Source of the DNA: Hartmannibacter diazotrophicus | GTDB taxonomy: Bacteria > Pseudomonadota > Alphaproteobacteria > Rhizobiales > Pleomorphomonadaceae | Assembly: GCF_900231165.1 (NCBI RefSeq) | Contig: NZ_LT960614.1 | Coordinates: 2,292,550-2,356,549 of the forward strand | Reading direction: 5' to 3' | DNA: 64,000 nucleotides | Shown here: in pieces, positions 8,403 to 16,885 of the stretch | How positions within the stretch are numbered: position 1 is the first letter of the stretch | Layout of the letters: each line of letters begins with the position of its first letter | Translations under genes and position numbers: made by a program | Notes under the pieces: model-generated | Seen by the model: the letters and a program-made list of their open reading frames with translations, nothing else | The model's database searches: none | What the model was told of the DNA's origin: nothing

Positions 8403-10202
8403 ATGCTCGACAAGACACCGACCGCGCGCATGGAGACGTTCCTGGGACGCTTCGAGGAAGCGCTCACCGCAGGCAAGATCGACGCCGCCGTGGAGATGTT
8501 CGCCGCGGAATGCTACTGGCGCGACCTCGTCACATTCACTTGGAACATCAAGACGGTCGAGGGCAAGGACGAGGTGCGCGACATGCTCACCCATTGCCTT
8601 GCCACCGCCAAGCCGCGCAACTGGCACGTCGCCGAGGGAGAGTCCGCAACCGAGTCCGACGGGCTGATGGAAGCCTGGATCTCGTTTGAGACCGAGGTTG
8701 CGCGCGGCTATGGCCTGATCCGGGTCAAGGACGGCCTGATCTGGACGCTCCTGACCACCATGGTGGAACTCAAGGGCTTTGAGGAAAAGGCCGGCTTCAC
8801 CCGTCCGCTCGGTGCAAAGCACGGCGTGCAGATCGGCGCCAAGACCTGGAAGGAAGAACGCGAGGAGGAAGCCGAAACCCTCGGCTTCACCAAGCAGCCC
8901 TATGTGGTGATCCTCGGTGGCGGACAGGGCGGCATCGCGCTCGGCGCCCGTCTGCGCCAGCTTCAGGTGCCGACCATCATCATCGAGCGTAACGAACGGC
9001 CTGGCGATAGCTGGCGCAAGCGCTACAAGTCGCTCTGCCTGCACGACCCGGTCTGGTACGACCATCTGCCCTATATCGACTTTCCCAAGAACTGGCCCGT
9101 CTTCGCGCCGAAGGACAAGATCGGCGACTGGCTCGAGTTCTACACCAAGGTCATGGAGCTGAATTACTGGTCGAGCACCACGGCCAAGAAGGCGAGCTAC
9201 GACGAAAAGACCAAGGAATGGACCGTGGTTGTCGAGCGCGACGGCAAGGAGATCGTCCTGAAGCCGAAGCAACTCGTATTCGCGACCGGCATGTCCGGCA
9301 AGGCCAACATCCCGCATTTCAAGGGCATGGATAAGTTCAAGGGCGAGCAGCACCATTCCTCCCAGCATCCGGGACCGGACGGATACAAGGGCAAGAAGGT
9401 GGTGGTGATCGGGTCGAACAACTCAGCGCATGACATCTGTGCCGCGCTCTACGAGAACGGCGTCGACGTCACCATGGTGCAGCGCTCGACCACCCATATC
9501 GTGCGCTCCGAGCCGCTGATGGAGATCGGCCTCGGCGATCTTTATTCCGAGCGCGCGGTGAAAGCCGGCATGACGACCGGCAAGGCGGACCTCATCTTCG
9601 CGTCGCTACCCTACCGGATCATGCACACCTTCCAGAAGCCGGTTTACGACAAGATCCGCGAGATCGACGCTGAGTTCTATGCCGCCTTGGAGAAGGCCGG
9701 CTTCCAGCTCGATTTCGGTCCCGACGACTCCGGCCTCTTCATGAAATATCTGCGTCGCGGCTCGGGATACTACATCGACATCGGCGCCTCTCAGCTCATC
9801 ATCGACGGCAAGATCAAGCTTGTGACCGGCCAGGTGGAGGAGATCACCGAGAACTCCGTGAAGCTCGACAACGGCAAGGAAATCCCGGCCGACGTCATCG
9901 TCTACGCCACCGGCTACGGCTCGATGAACGGCTGGGTCGCCGACCTCATCGACCGCGAGACCGCCGACAAGGTCGGCAAGGTCTGGGGCCTCGGCTCCGA
10001 TACGCCCAAGGACCCCGGTCCGTGGGAAGGCGAGCAGCGCAACATGTGGAAGCCGACGCAGCAGGAAGCTCTGTGGTTCCATGGCGGCAACCTCCACCAG
10101 TCGCGTCACTATTCGCAATATCTCGCCCTGCAGCTCAAGGCGCGCATGGAAGGCATCCCGACGCCGGTCTACGGTCTGCAGGAGGTCCACCACACGGGCT
10201 GA
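8403..10202 (+). CDS. Flavin-containing monooxygenase with N-terminal NTF2-like domain
   Basis: 599 residues. Residues 1-140 look like an NTF2/SnoaL-like fold (LGRFEEALTAGKIDAAVEMF; CYWRDLVTFTWN). The rest is a class B flavin monooxygenase: an FAD-binding GGGQGGIALGARL motif (about residue 172), the FATGMSG segment, an NADPH-binding VVVIGSNNSAHDIC motif, and the late ATG motif VIVYATGYGS. It probably oxygenates a small organic substrate with NADPH and O2; the overall plan resembles YUCCA-like/FMO proteins, but the substrate is unknown. TTGGAGGAAACGG is a strong ribosome site before ATG 8403. Expression should depend on RpoN and the upstream activator. Confidence 0.9.
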   Translation: MLDKTPTARMETFLGRFEEALTAGKIDAAVEMFAAECYWRDLVTFTWNIKTVEGKDEVRDMLTHCLATAKPRNWHVAEGESATESDGLMEAWISFETEVARGYGLIRVKDGLIWTLLTTMVELKGFEEKAGFTRPLGAKHGVQIGAKTWKEEREEEAETLGFTKQPYVVILGGGQGGIALGARLRQLQVPTIIIERNERPGDSWRKRYKSLCLHDPVWYDHLPYIDFPKNWPVFAPKDKIGDWLEFYTKVMELNYWSSTTAKKASYDEKTKEWTVVVERDGKEIVLKPKQLVFATGMSGKANIPHFKGMDKFKGEQHHSSQHPGPDGYKGKKVVVIGSNNSAHDICAALYENGVDVTMVQRSTTHIVRSEPLMEIGLGDLYSERAVKAGMTTGKADLIFASLPYRIMHTFQKPVYDKIREIDAEFYAALEKAGFQLDFGPDDSGLFMKYLRRGSGYYIDIGASQLIIDGKIKLVTGQVEEITENSVKLDNGKEIPADVIVYATGYGSMNGWVADLIDRETADKVGKVWGLGSDTPKDPGPWEGEQRNMWKPTQQEALWFHGGNLHQSRHYSQYLALQLKARMEGIPTPVYGLQEVHHTG

Positions 10203-10230
10203 ACGGAGGCATGAGGCGAAAGCGGACGAG

Positions 10231-10254
10231 GCGGGTCGGCGACAGCCGGCCCGC
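10231..10254. terminator. Hairpin between convergent genes
   Basis: GCGGGTCGGC-gaca-GCCGGCCCGC forms a 10-bp stem with one G.T wobble in the 98-bp gap between the monooxygenase and LysR stop codons. There is no T-tract; it may act as a bidirectional terminator or 3' stabiliser. Confidence 0.45.
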
Positions 10255-10300
10255 GAAGGGCAGGCGGCTCGCCTCCATCCAGCGATCCACATCGGGGCAA

Positions 10301-11200
10301 TCAGCCGCCGGCGGCAAAGGCCGAAGGGCCGATCTCGCTGGCGGCGGAAACCGCGATGTCCCTCAGAAGACCCATGGCCCTGGGGCGTGCCGGCAGGCTG
10401 GCGTGAAGAAGAACGATGCCGCGCGCGAAGGCTTGCGCGTCGGGCAATTCGGTGAGTGCCACGCCTGTCTGTTCCAGGCCGGGCCAGAACGGGACCAGCG
10501 CGTTGCCGAGGCCCTTGGAAACGAGAAGGCTGATGGTCTCGAGAGCGTCGAGATCGAAACGAACATCGGGCTCCAGCCTGAGGTGGCGCAGATAGGCCTG
10601 CGCCAACTGCCCGCCCCAGGATGAGGAATCGTAGCGGATGAAGGGCTCTTCGGCGACGCGCGCGCTGACCGTTCGCCGGGTTGGGGCCCCATCCGAGATG
10701 AAAACCAGCGGTTCCGAGCGTAGCGGCACGGAGGTGAGCGTCTTCGGCAGGGTGAATGGCGGGGTGACCAGGATCGCGGCGTCGATCTGGCCGGAGACCA
10801 GTTGCTCGTAAAGATGCGACGACGATCCCGGCAGGAGCTTGAGCTTGAGGTCAGGGGCCTTGTCGGCGCTTTCATGCAGCAGGTGAGGCACGAGACTGGT
10901 CAGAACGGTCGAAATGGCGCCGATCCGCATTTCGCCCGAAAGCGACTCCCGCCTGACGTCCGCATGGAGCAGGCTCGCTTCCCGCAGCAATGCCTGCGCG
11001 CGCGGCAAAAGCGCAAGACAGGCTTCCGTCGGCGCGGCGCTGTGGGCGCCCCGTGAAAGCAGCTCGCATCCGAGCTCCTGCTCAAGGGCGCGCATGCGCT
11101 GGCTGACGGCCGTCGCGGTCAGGTTCTGGCGTCTCGCTGCCCCCGCGATCGAGCCCGTCTCCACCACAGCCAGCAGGCTCTCCAGAAACCGCGTATCCAA
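10301..11200 (-). CDS. LysR-family transcriptional regulator
   Basis: 299 residues. The N-terminal winged HTH is clear (FLESLLAVVETGSIAGAARR, then ATAVSQRMRALEQELGCELL), followed by a type 2 periplasmic-binding-like effector domain from about residue 90 (GEMRIGAISTVLTSLVPHLL). The start is TTG at 11200, preceded by GAGGAAG; no ATG fits. It is divergent from the VOC and 2-hydroxyacid dehydrogenase genes with a 91-bp gap, the typical layout for a LysR protein controlling its neighbour. The inducer is unknown. Confidence 0.92.
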   Translation of the reverse strand: MDTRFLESLLAVVETGSIAGAARRQNLTATAVSQRMRALEQELGCELLSRGAHSAAPTEACLALLPRAQALLREASLLHADVRRESLSGEMRIGAISTVLTSLVPHLLHESADKAPDLKLKLLPGSSSHLYEQLVSGQIDAAILVTPPFTLPKTLTSVPLRSEPLVFISDGAPTRRTVSARVAEEPFIRYDSSSWGGQLAQAYLRHLRLEPDVRFDLDALETISLLVSKGLGNALVPFWPGLEQTGVALTELPDAQAFARGIVLLHASLPARPRAMGLLRDIAVSAASEIGPSAFAAGG

Positions 11201-11291
11201 AGCAAATACTTCCTCTGAGAGGTCAGAAAACGAAGTTTATGTTTGTGTCCATCATTGCTATGCCGGTGTCAATGTGAACGGAGACACCCGC

Positions 11292-11705
11292 ATGCGCTCG
11301 CTTTTCCATCTCGCCTACCACGTCACCGATCTCGACGAGGCGCGCCATTTCTACGGCACCGTTCTCGGCTGTCCGGAAGGGCGTAGCACCGACACCTGGG
11401 TCGACTTCGATTTCTTCGGCCACCAGATCTCCCTGCATCTCGGCAAGCCCTTCGAAGTGACGCGCACCGGCAAGGTCGGCGACCACATGGTGATGATGCC
11501 GCATCTGGGTCTTGTGCTGCCGCTTGACGACTGGTTCGCCATGGCCGATCGGTTGACGGCGGCCGGTATCGCATTCGACATTCCGCCCGTGATCCGCTTT
11601 GAGGGCGAACCGGGCGAGCAGCGCACGATGTTCTTCTTCGATCCGAGCGGCAATCCCATCGAGATCAAGGGGTTCAAGGATTTTGACGGCGTCTTCGCGC
11701 ATTGA
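11292..11705 (+). CDS. VOC-family protein (glyoxalase/extradiol dioxygenase fold)
   Basis: 137 residues, one vicinal-oxygen-chelate domain made of two beta-alpha-beta-beta-beta modules. The pattern is FHLAYHVTDLDEARHFYGTVLG at the start and FFFDPSGNPIEIKGF at the end, giving candidate metal ligands His (LAYHV), His (ISLHLG or PHLGL) and Glu (PIEIK). The family includes glyoxalases, epimerases, dioxygenases and resistance proteins, so the reaction is open. Start ATG 11292 follows GGAG. The stop is 12 bp from the next gene's start, whose ribosome site lies in the gap, so the pair is an operon divergent from the LysR gene. Confidence 0.88.
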   Translation: MRSLFHLAYHVTDLDEARHFYGTVLGCPEGRSTDTWVDFDFFGHQISLHLGKPFEVTRTGKVGDHMVMMPHLGLVLPLDDWFAMADRLTAAGIAFDIPPVIRFEGEPGEQRTMFFFDPSGNPIEIKGFKDFDGVFAH

Positions 11706-11719
11706 TGGGAGGTCGTGAG

Positions 11720-12664
11720 ATGACGCGCCCCATCGCACTCGTCACCCGTATCGACCGCAAGGGAGAAGAGGACTGGCTGGCGCTGCTGCGCGAGCGGCTG
11801 CCGGCCGAGACCATCCTTCCATTCGATGCGATGAGCGACAGCCAGCGCGCCGAGGCCGAGATCGCCATCGTCGCCAATCCCGATCCGGACCATGTCAGGC
11901 AGCTTCCGGGGCTTGTCTGGATCCACAGCCTGTGGGCCGGCGTGGAGCGCCTTGTCGCCGAACTTGGCGAGACGGCGCCGCCCATCGTGCGGCTGGTCGA
12001 TCCCGAGCTTTCGCGCGTCATGGCCGAGGCGGTTCTTGCCTGGACCTACTATCTGCACCGCGACATGCCGCGCTATTTGGCGCAGCAACGCGAGGCGGTC
12101 TGGCAGCAGCAGGACTATCGCCATCCCTCGACGGTGAGGGTCGGCCTCCTTGGCCTTGGCGAACTTGGCCGTGCCTCGGCGGCACGACTGCTCGACGCCG
12201 GGTTTCAAGTTGCGGGGTGGAGCCGTTCGCCGAAGGAAATCGAGGGCGTCGAGACAGTCTCGGGTGACACGGGTCTCGCAACGCTCCTCGGCACCAGCGA
12301 TATCATCGTCTGCCTTTTGCCCTTGACGGCCCAAACGCGCGGGCTGTTGAACCGGGCCACACTCGAAAAGGCCAAACCGGGCGCAAGCCTCATCAACTTT
12401 GGCCGTGGTCCCATCATTGTCGACGACGACTTGATCGCCTTGCTCGACGAGGGTCGGCTGGACCATGCGGTGCTGGATGTCTTCGCGACCGAGCCGCTTC
12501 CTGCCGAGGCGCCGTTCTGGCGTCATCCCAAGGTAACGGTTCTGCCGCATATCTCCGCGCCGACCATGCCGGAGACGGCGGCGTCCATCGTCGCGGGAAA
12601 TATCGAATCCTACCGCGCGACCGGGCAATTGCCCCCGGTCATCGACGTTCGGCGCGGCTATTGA
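11720..12664 (+). CDS. D-isomer-specific 2-hydroxyacid dehydrogenase (GhrA-like)
   Basis: 314 residues. The Rossmann NAD(P)-binding motif is VGLLGLGELGRASAARLL (about residue 135). The family catalytic residues are visible: Arg in LINFGRGPIIVDDD, Glu in VFATEPLP, and His in VLPHISAPT. Length and the short N-terminal domain are closest to glyoxylate/hydroxypyruvate reductase A. It would reduce a 2-keto acid such as glyoxylate or hydroxypyruvate. ATG 11720 follows a perfect GGAGG; an in-frame ATG at 11702 is less likely. It is cotranscribed with the VOC gene; a keto acid produced by that protein or by a linked pathway is a reasonable but unproven substrate. Confidence 0.92.
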   Translation: MTRPIALVTRIDRKGEEDWLALLRERLPAETILPFDAMSDSQRAEAEIAIVANPDPDHVRQLPGLVWIHSLWAGVERLVAELGETAPPIVRLVDPELSRVMAEAVLAWTYYLHRDMPRYLAQQREAVWQQQDYRHPSTVRVGLLGLGELGRASAARLLDAGFQVAGWSRSPKEIEGVETVSGDTGLATLLGTSDIIVCLLPLTAQTRGLLNRATLEKAKPGASLINFGRGPIIVDDDLIALLDEGRLDHAVLDVFATEPLPAEAPFWRHPKVTVLPHISAPTMPETAASIVAGNIESYRATGQLPPVIDVRRGY

Positions 12665-12670
12665 TCTTAT

Positions 12671-12700
12671 GCGCCGCGCCTGCAAAGGCTGGCGCGGCGT
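12671..12700. terminator. Hairpin between convergent genes
   Basis: GCGCCGCGCC and GGCGCGGCGT pair over 10 positions (last is G.T) around a 10-nt loop, with TTTT a few bases downstream on the plus strand. It lies in the 52-bp gap between the dehydrogenase (+) and amidase (-) stops and may terminate both. Confidence 0.6.
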
Positions 12701-12716
12701 GGCACCTTTTGAAGAT

Positions 12717-14024
12717 TCAGTCAGCGAGCTTGCGCGCGAGTTCGATGAGCGTCTCGTCCGAATGCGGACGCCCGACGATCTGGATACCGACCGGAAGCAC
12801 CGCGACGTCGACGGGAATGCTGATCGACGGCAGGCCGAGCAGGTTGACCCAGCGATTGAGCGACAGCAGATCAAGTCCGCCTCCCGTCCAGCCGGCATAG
12901 AACGCCGTCCGAGTCAGGGCGTAATGCCTTGAGACTGGCATGACGAGATAATCGGCGCCCGCAAAGCAACGCTCCATGACCGCCTCGAAGAGGTCCGCCC
13001 GCTGCGCCAGGGCCTGCGCGTAGTCGGCGGCGGTGAATTCCAGGGCGACGGCAAGTCGTTCTCCGGACGCCCCTTTGTAGTCCTCCGGAAACCGCGCCAG
13101 AGACTCCCTGTGAAGTCTGGCGGCCTCGAAGCCGGTCACGACGCTCGCGCAGCCGTTGAGCTCGTCGAGGGGCAGGGCATCTGTCGCGGTCCGGCTCAGT
13201 CCGAGATCGGTAAGCCGGTTCGACAGCGCCGTGCCGGCTTGAACCACTTCCGGTGCAACGCTGTCGAAGGCGCCGTCCGGTACGGCAAATGAAGCCGCCG
13301 GATCGAAGCCCATGTCCTCGACCCGGTCGCCGCGAAGGACGTCGAAGACCTGCGCCACGAGATCGGGGCTGCGCGCGAGAATGCCGACCGTGTCGTTGGT
13401 CTGGCTGAGCGGCATCACCCCGGCGGTGGAAATCCGGTCGCGGCTCGGCTTCAAGCCGTAGAGACCGCAAAGTGCGGCCGGAATACGGACCGACCCGCCC
13501 GTGTCGGTTCCGAGCGCCGCATCGACGATACCGGCTGCAACCGCGACGGCCGACCCGCTGGAGGAACCGCCGATGAGCAGATCCTCCCCAAGCGGATGCG
13601 TGGGCATCGGCAGATAGGGATTTTCTTCGTGAGGCAGGTAGCACCAGGGGCAGAGATGGGTCGTGCCCGCAATCTGCGCGCCGGCCTGCCTCAGAACCCG
13701 GATCACCGGACTGTCCGTCAGTCCGAAATCAAATCGATGAGAGGGAACGCCCGCCGACGGCCTGTGGCCGTCGAACGCGAAGACGTCCTTGATAGCGATC
13801 CGGAAGGCATCGCCCTTCCGGTCCGCCGGTTCGTCGAAGATGTCGATGAAGCAGCCGAAGCGCTCCTGTGCCTCGGTCGGATCGAGAAGGGCTTGCTCCC
13901 GGTCCGGCCGCTCAAGGCTTAAAGGCGCCTCGCCGCGCCCCTCGGCGATGCGCCCCTTTGCAAGCGAGCGATAGAGGCGCTGGAACCGTTCCTCCGCCTC
14001 CATCGCCTCATTGTCACTGCTCAT
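12717..14024 (-). CDS. Amidase (amidase-signature family)
   Basis: 435 residues. The Ser-cisSer-Lys triad of amidase-signature enzymes is visible: Lys79 in RIAIKDVFAF, the GGSSSGSA block at 152-159, and nucleophile Ser178 in GTDTGGSVRIPA. The fold hydrolyses linear amides or carbamoyl groups in the cytoplasm. It is the last gene of the operon running from the ABC ATPase at 20411, 6 bp after the aspartate dehydrogenase stop. That places it downstream of a ring-opening/deacetylating enzyme and upstream of no other gene, so it may deamidate an intermediate en route to aspartate. The substrate is not known. Confidence 0.92.
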   Translation of the reverse strand: MSSDNEAMEAEERFQRLYRSLAKGRIAEGRGEAPLSLERPDREQALLDPTEAQERFGCFIDIFDEPADRKGDAFRIAIKDVFAFDGHRPSAGVPSHRFDFGLTDSPVIRVLRQAGAQIAGTTHLCPWCYLPHEENPYLPMPTHPLGEDLLIGGSSSGSAVAVAAGIVDAALGTDTGGSVRIPAALCGLYGLKPSRDRISTAGVMPLSQTNDTVGILARSPDLVAQVFDVLRGDRVEDMGFDPAASFAVPDGAFDSVAPEVVQAGTALSNRLTDLGLSRTATDALPLDELNGCASVVTGFEAARLHRESLARFPEDYKGASGERLAVALEFTAADYAQALAQRADLFEAVMERCFAGADYLVMPVSRHYALTRTAFYAGWTGGGLDLLSLNRWVNLLGLPSISIPVDVAVLPVGIQIVGRPHSDETLIELARKLAD

Positions 14025-14030
14025 GCCACC

Positions 14031-14864
14031 TCAGCCTCCGATCCGCAGGGGGGCCTTCATCTTCTTGAGCGCGGAGATGACCGACAAGGCCGTGATGCGT
14101 CCCGTCTTGGGGTTATCCGACGGAATATTCTCGATGGTCATCTCGAATTCGGCGCTGTCGGCCTTCACCTGGATGTTGTGAACGTTGCGCTTGAGCGACG
14201 GATCGGCCCAGATTTCCAGTTCCGTCCTGTCCGGCCCGATACCCGCCAGCGACAGCGCGACGGCGACGTTGAGGTTCGCCGGAAATCCGACGGCGGCCTG
14301 CCGCGCGGTTCCCTTGAAGATGCGCAGCGGCTCGGTGATCTCGTCGATGGTGATATTTTGCTCGACAAGGAACGGCGCGCCCTTGAGGCCGGTCACGGGC
14401 TTGCGGGTGACCATGCGCACGGACTCGATTTTACCCTGAGCGGCGGCGTTGACGGCATCGAGCCCGAGAATGGCGCCGGACGGCACGATGATGCGGCCGC
14501 CATGGGCTTCGGCAAGATCGACCAGCTCGCTGTTGCCGAGCAGCGCCGCACAGGACAGGACGAAGGCCGTCTTGCCCGCCTTGACGAAGGGGCCGACGAT
14601 TTCGGGCAGGAGCGCCGCCGGAGCGCATTCGATGACGATATCGGCAAGACCCTCCAGCTCGGCAATCGGAACGAAGGCGACCGACGGACCGAGATAGGCG
14701 AGGCGTTCGCGTGCCGCGTCGAGGTCGCGGGCGGAAACGGCGGTCAGGCGGAAGCCGGCAATGCCGTCATGCAGCGCCTTGCACAGGCCGACGCCGATGG
14801 CCCCGAGCCCGGCGATGGCAACGCGCGTTTCTTCTTGTGGCCGGACAGCGAGAGCGGCTGTCAT
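14031..14864 (-). CDS. L-aspartate dehydrogenase family protein
   Basis: 277 residues, matching the aspartate dehydrogenase (NadX-like) family in length and motifs: Rossmann VAIAGLGAIGVGLCKAL near the N-terminus, VPSGAILGLDAVNAA in the middle, and the late FPANLNVAVALSLAG and VHNIQVKADSAEF blocks. The enzyme oxidises L-aspartate with NAD(P)+ to iminoaspartate, which becomes oxaloacetate and ammonia. No nadA or nadC gene is near, so catabolism is more likely than NAD synthesis. The ATG overlaps the upstream deacetylase stop (ATGA at 14861-14864). Placement in a transport and amidase operon suggests that aspartate or a close analogue is the end product. Confidence 0.88.
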   Translation of the reverse strand: MTAALAVRPQEETRVAIAGLGAIGVGLCKALHDGIAGFRLTAVSARDLDAARERLAYLGPSVAFVPIAELEGLADIVIECAPAALLPEIVGPFVKAGKTAFVLSCAALLGNSELVDLAEAHGGRIIVPSGAILGLDAVNAAAQGKIESVRMVTRKPVTGLKGAPFLVEQNITIDEITEPLRIFKGTARQAAVGFPANLNVAVALSLAGIGPDRTELEIWADPSLKRNVHNIQVKADSAEFEMTIENIPSDNPKTGRITALSVISALKKMKAPLRIGG

Positions 14865-15760
14865 GGATTGCTTCCTCCAGCAGGGGGCGGGAACTGGCCC
14901 GCATAGTGGTCCGCGATATTGCCCGCGGTCGTGAACCAGACCTTGTCGTTGTGCTTCTGGATATGCTCCAGCACCCGGCGGAACTGGCGCAGCCGGAACG
15001 GCTGGCCGACGATGAAGGTGTGGATGGTGATGCCGTAGGCGAGCGGCTGCTTTTCCGACTGGGCGAGCATCTCGTCGAAGTTGTCGATGGCCATGTCGGC
15101 GAACGCCTGGCCCGTCCCGTCGTGAAGGATGACCATCGGCACGTCGTTGACTTCATGGGGGTAGGGAACCGAGAGCAGGGGCCCGCCGTCGGTCTTCATC
15201 CAGACCGGCTGGTCGTCCATCGGCCAGTCGAGCGTGTACTTGTAGCCGGCCTTGGCGAGAAGGTCCTCGGTGTGGCGGCTCGGATGCGCACCGGGGCTCA
15301 TCCAGCCCGCCGGCGGCTTGCCTTCGGCCTCACGGATCGCCTTCGTGACCTTCTCGATGGTCTTGCGCTCCTCCTCCTCGGACATTCCGTTCGGATGCTC
15401 GGAGTTCGTATAGCCGTGCGCGACGATCTCGTCCCCGCGCTTGGAGAAGGCCGAGACGAGCTCCGGGCAATGCTCGTAGCAGGAACTGTTGAGGAGCACG
15501 GTAAGCGGCAGCTTTTGCTCTTCGAAAAGGCCGATCAGCCGCCAGCCGCCGACGCGATTGCCATATTCCCGCCAACCCCAGTTATAGGAATTCGGGTGCG
15601 AAAGGCCCGGCGAGTAGGCAAGGCCCATGCCCGTGCCGTAGGAGAAATGCTCGACGCAAAGCGCGACGTAGACGGCGAGCCGCTTGCCGTCCGGCCAGGT
15701 GAAATCGGGCCGTGAGACAATGGAGCTGTAGCCGAAGCGAGGATTGCCCTCGATCTTCAT
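14861..15760 (-). CDS. Polysaccharide-deacetylase-fold protein, PuuE (allantoinase)-like
   Basis: 299 residues of the NodB-homology fold. Segments match the PuuE subgroup rather than sugar deacetylases: REYGNRVGGWRLIGLFEEQ, RGDEIVAHGYTNSEH, AGWMSPGAHPSRHTEDLL, PYPHEVNDVPM, and the late TIHTFIVGQPFRLRQF. PuuE proteins hydrolyse a cyclic amide (allantoin) without a cofactor. Its neighbours are a ribose-type importer, an aspartate dehydrogenase and an amidase, so a cyclic or N-acylated nitrogen compound is a plausible substrate. No allantoate-pathway genes are nearby, so allantoin itself is not assured. No signal peptide is seen, so it should be cytoplasmic. Confidence 0.85.
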   Translation of the reverse strand: MKIEGNPRFGYSSIVSRPDFTWPDGKRLAVYVALCVEHFSYGTGMGLAYSPGLSHPNSYNWGWREYGNRVGGWRLIGLFEEQKLPLTVLLNSSCYEHCPELVSAFSKRGDEIVAHGYTNSEHPNGMSEEEERKTIEKVTKAIREAEGKPPAGWMSPGAHPSRHTEDLLAKAGYKYTLDWPMDDQPVWMKTDGGPLLSVPYPHEVNDVPMVILHDGTGQAFADMAIDNFDEMLAQSEKQPLAYGITIHTFIVGQPFRLRQFRRVLEHIQKHNDKVWFTTAGNIADHYAGQFPPPAGGSNP

Positions 15761-15786
15761 CAGACTGTCCTCATTCTTGACGGGGT

Positions 15787-15813
15787 GGCTCCGCCGGGCG
15801 CGCCGGCGGAGCC
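15787..15813 (-). repeat. Strong intercistronic hairpin 3' of the binding-protein gene
   Basis: A perfect 11-bp inverted repeat (GGCTCCGCCGG / CCGGCGGAGCC) with a 5-nt loop lies in the 97-nt gap between the ABC binding-protein gene and the deacetylase gene. There is no T-tract. Such structures commonly protect the upstream mRNA and lower expression of downstream genes, giving excess binding protein. Confidence 0.6.
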
Positions 15814-15857
15814 TTGTGTTCGCAGCGGGACGTGCCCGCCTTGGGCGCTTAGAAACC

Positions 15858-16814
15858 TCAGGGGCGATAGTCGGCCGGGGCCGACACGGGACCGAGGTCG
15901 ATCGTGTGCAGGTTGTCCTTGGTGACCAGCAGCGCCGACAGGATGACGGCCGGTTCCGTCGGCTTCTTCTCGGCGGCCTTCACGGCCTCCTTGAGGGCGT
16001 TCTCGCCCTGCTCGACGATCTTCTGGATCGAGGTGCAGGCAAGATCGCCGCTTTCGATCATCTGCTGCGCGACTTCGCTGAGATTGGAGGTCGAGACCTT
16101 GATGCTGTCGGCCTTGCCCGCCGCCTTGATGGCGGTCACGGCGCCGGCGCCAAGCTCGTCGACGGTGGTGTAGAAGCCACCGATGTCGGGGAACCGCTGG
16201 ATCAGGTCCTCGGCGGCGGTGATGCCGTCGGCTCGGCCGACCGCGCGGCGGTTTTCGGCGACGATCTCGATCTCGGGATAGTTCTTGGCCATCGTCTCTT
16301 TGAAGCCCTTGGCGCGAAGGTCGGCCCAGATCTGGCCCTCGATGAAGGACATCATCGCGACCTTGCCTTTGCCGCCCATGGCCTTGCCGAGGCATTCGGC
16401 CTGCAGCTTGCCCATGTCGTAGTGGTCGGCGCCGATATAGGAGGCGAGCTTGTCCGTCGACGGCGGGCTGGAGAAGCCGATGACCGGAATGCCGGCGGCG
16501 ATCGCGCGCTCGGTGATCGGCTTGATGGCGTCACCGTTCGTCGCGCCGATGATGATGGCGTTGACGCCGCGCTGGATCAGGTCGCCGATCTGGGCGGTCT
16601 GCTGCGTGACGTTGGTGTTGGCGCCGGCGTCGAGCTTGATGAGGGTGACACCCTCCGCCTTTGCTTCCTTCTCGACTCCGTATGTGGCGGAGGTCCAGAA
16701 GGAATCGGCCATCGAGGGGACGGCAAAGCCGATGGTCAGGTCGGCAGCGGCGGCAGGCGCCGCCATCATGGCGGCGAGCGACACCCCGACTGCGTATTTG
16801 ATCCAGGATTTCAT
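15858..16814 (-). CDS. Ribose-type (CUT2) ABC transporter substrate-binding protein
   Basis: 318 residues, periplasmic binding protein of the RbsB/type 1 family. The signal peptide is MKSWIKYAVGVSLAAMMAAPAAAADLT with a likely cut after AAA. Family motifs follow: IGFAVPSMADSFWTSATYGV, then AQIGDLIQRGVNAIIIGATN and IPVIGFSSPPSTDKLASYIG. ATG 16814 follows GGAGC. The family mostly binds sugars, but the linked deacetylase, aspartate dehydrogenase and amidase suggest a nitrogenous ligand. It is fourth in its operon, after the ATPase and two permeases. Confidence 0.92.
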   Translation of the reverse strand: MKSWIKYAVGVSLAAMMAAPAAAADLTIGFAVPSMADSFWTSATYGVEKEAKAEGVTLIKLDAGANTNVTQQTAQIGDLIQRGVNAIIIGATNGDAIKPITERAIAAGIPVIGFSSPPSTDKLASYIGADHYDMGKLQAECLGKAMGGKGKVAMMSFIEGQIWADLRAKGFKETMAKNYPEIEIVAENRRAVGRADGITAAEDLIQRFPDIGGFYTTVDELGAGAVTAIKAAGKADSIKVSTSNLSEVAQQMIESGDLACTSIQKIVEQGENALKEAVKAAEKKPTEPAVILSALLVTKDNLHTIDLGPVSAPADYRP

Positions 16815-16885
16815 GGTCAGTTGCTCCGTTGTTGTCCACCGGGAGAGGTGGCGGTTCTTTTGAGTTTTTCTTGATTTTGTTGGTT

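Noticed and set aside
14031-14864. NAD-synthesis enzyme NadX
   Set aside because: The family includes NadX, but no nadA or nadC gene is near and the context is catabolic.
14861-15760. Chitooligosaccharide (NodB) deacetylase
   Set aside because: Segment pattern matches the PuuE subgroup, not NodB, and no nodulation or cell-wall genes are near.
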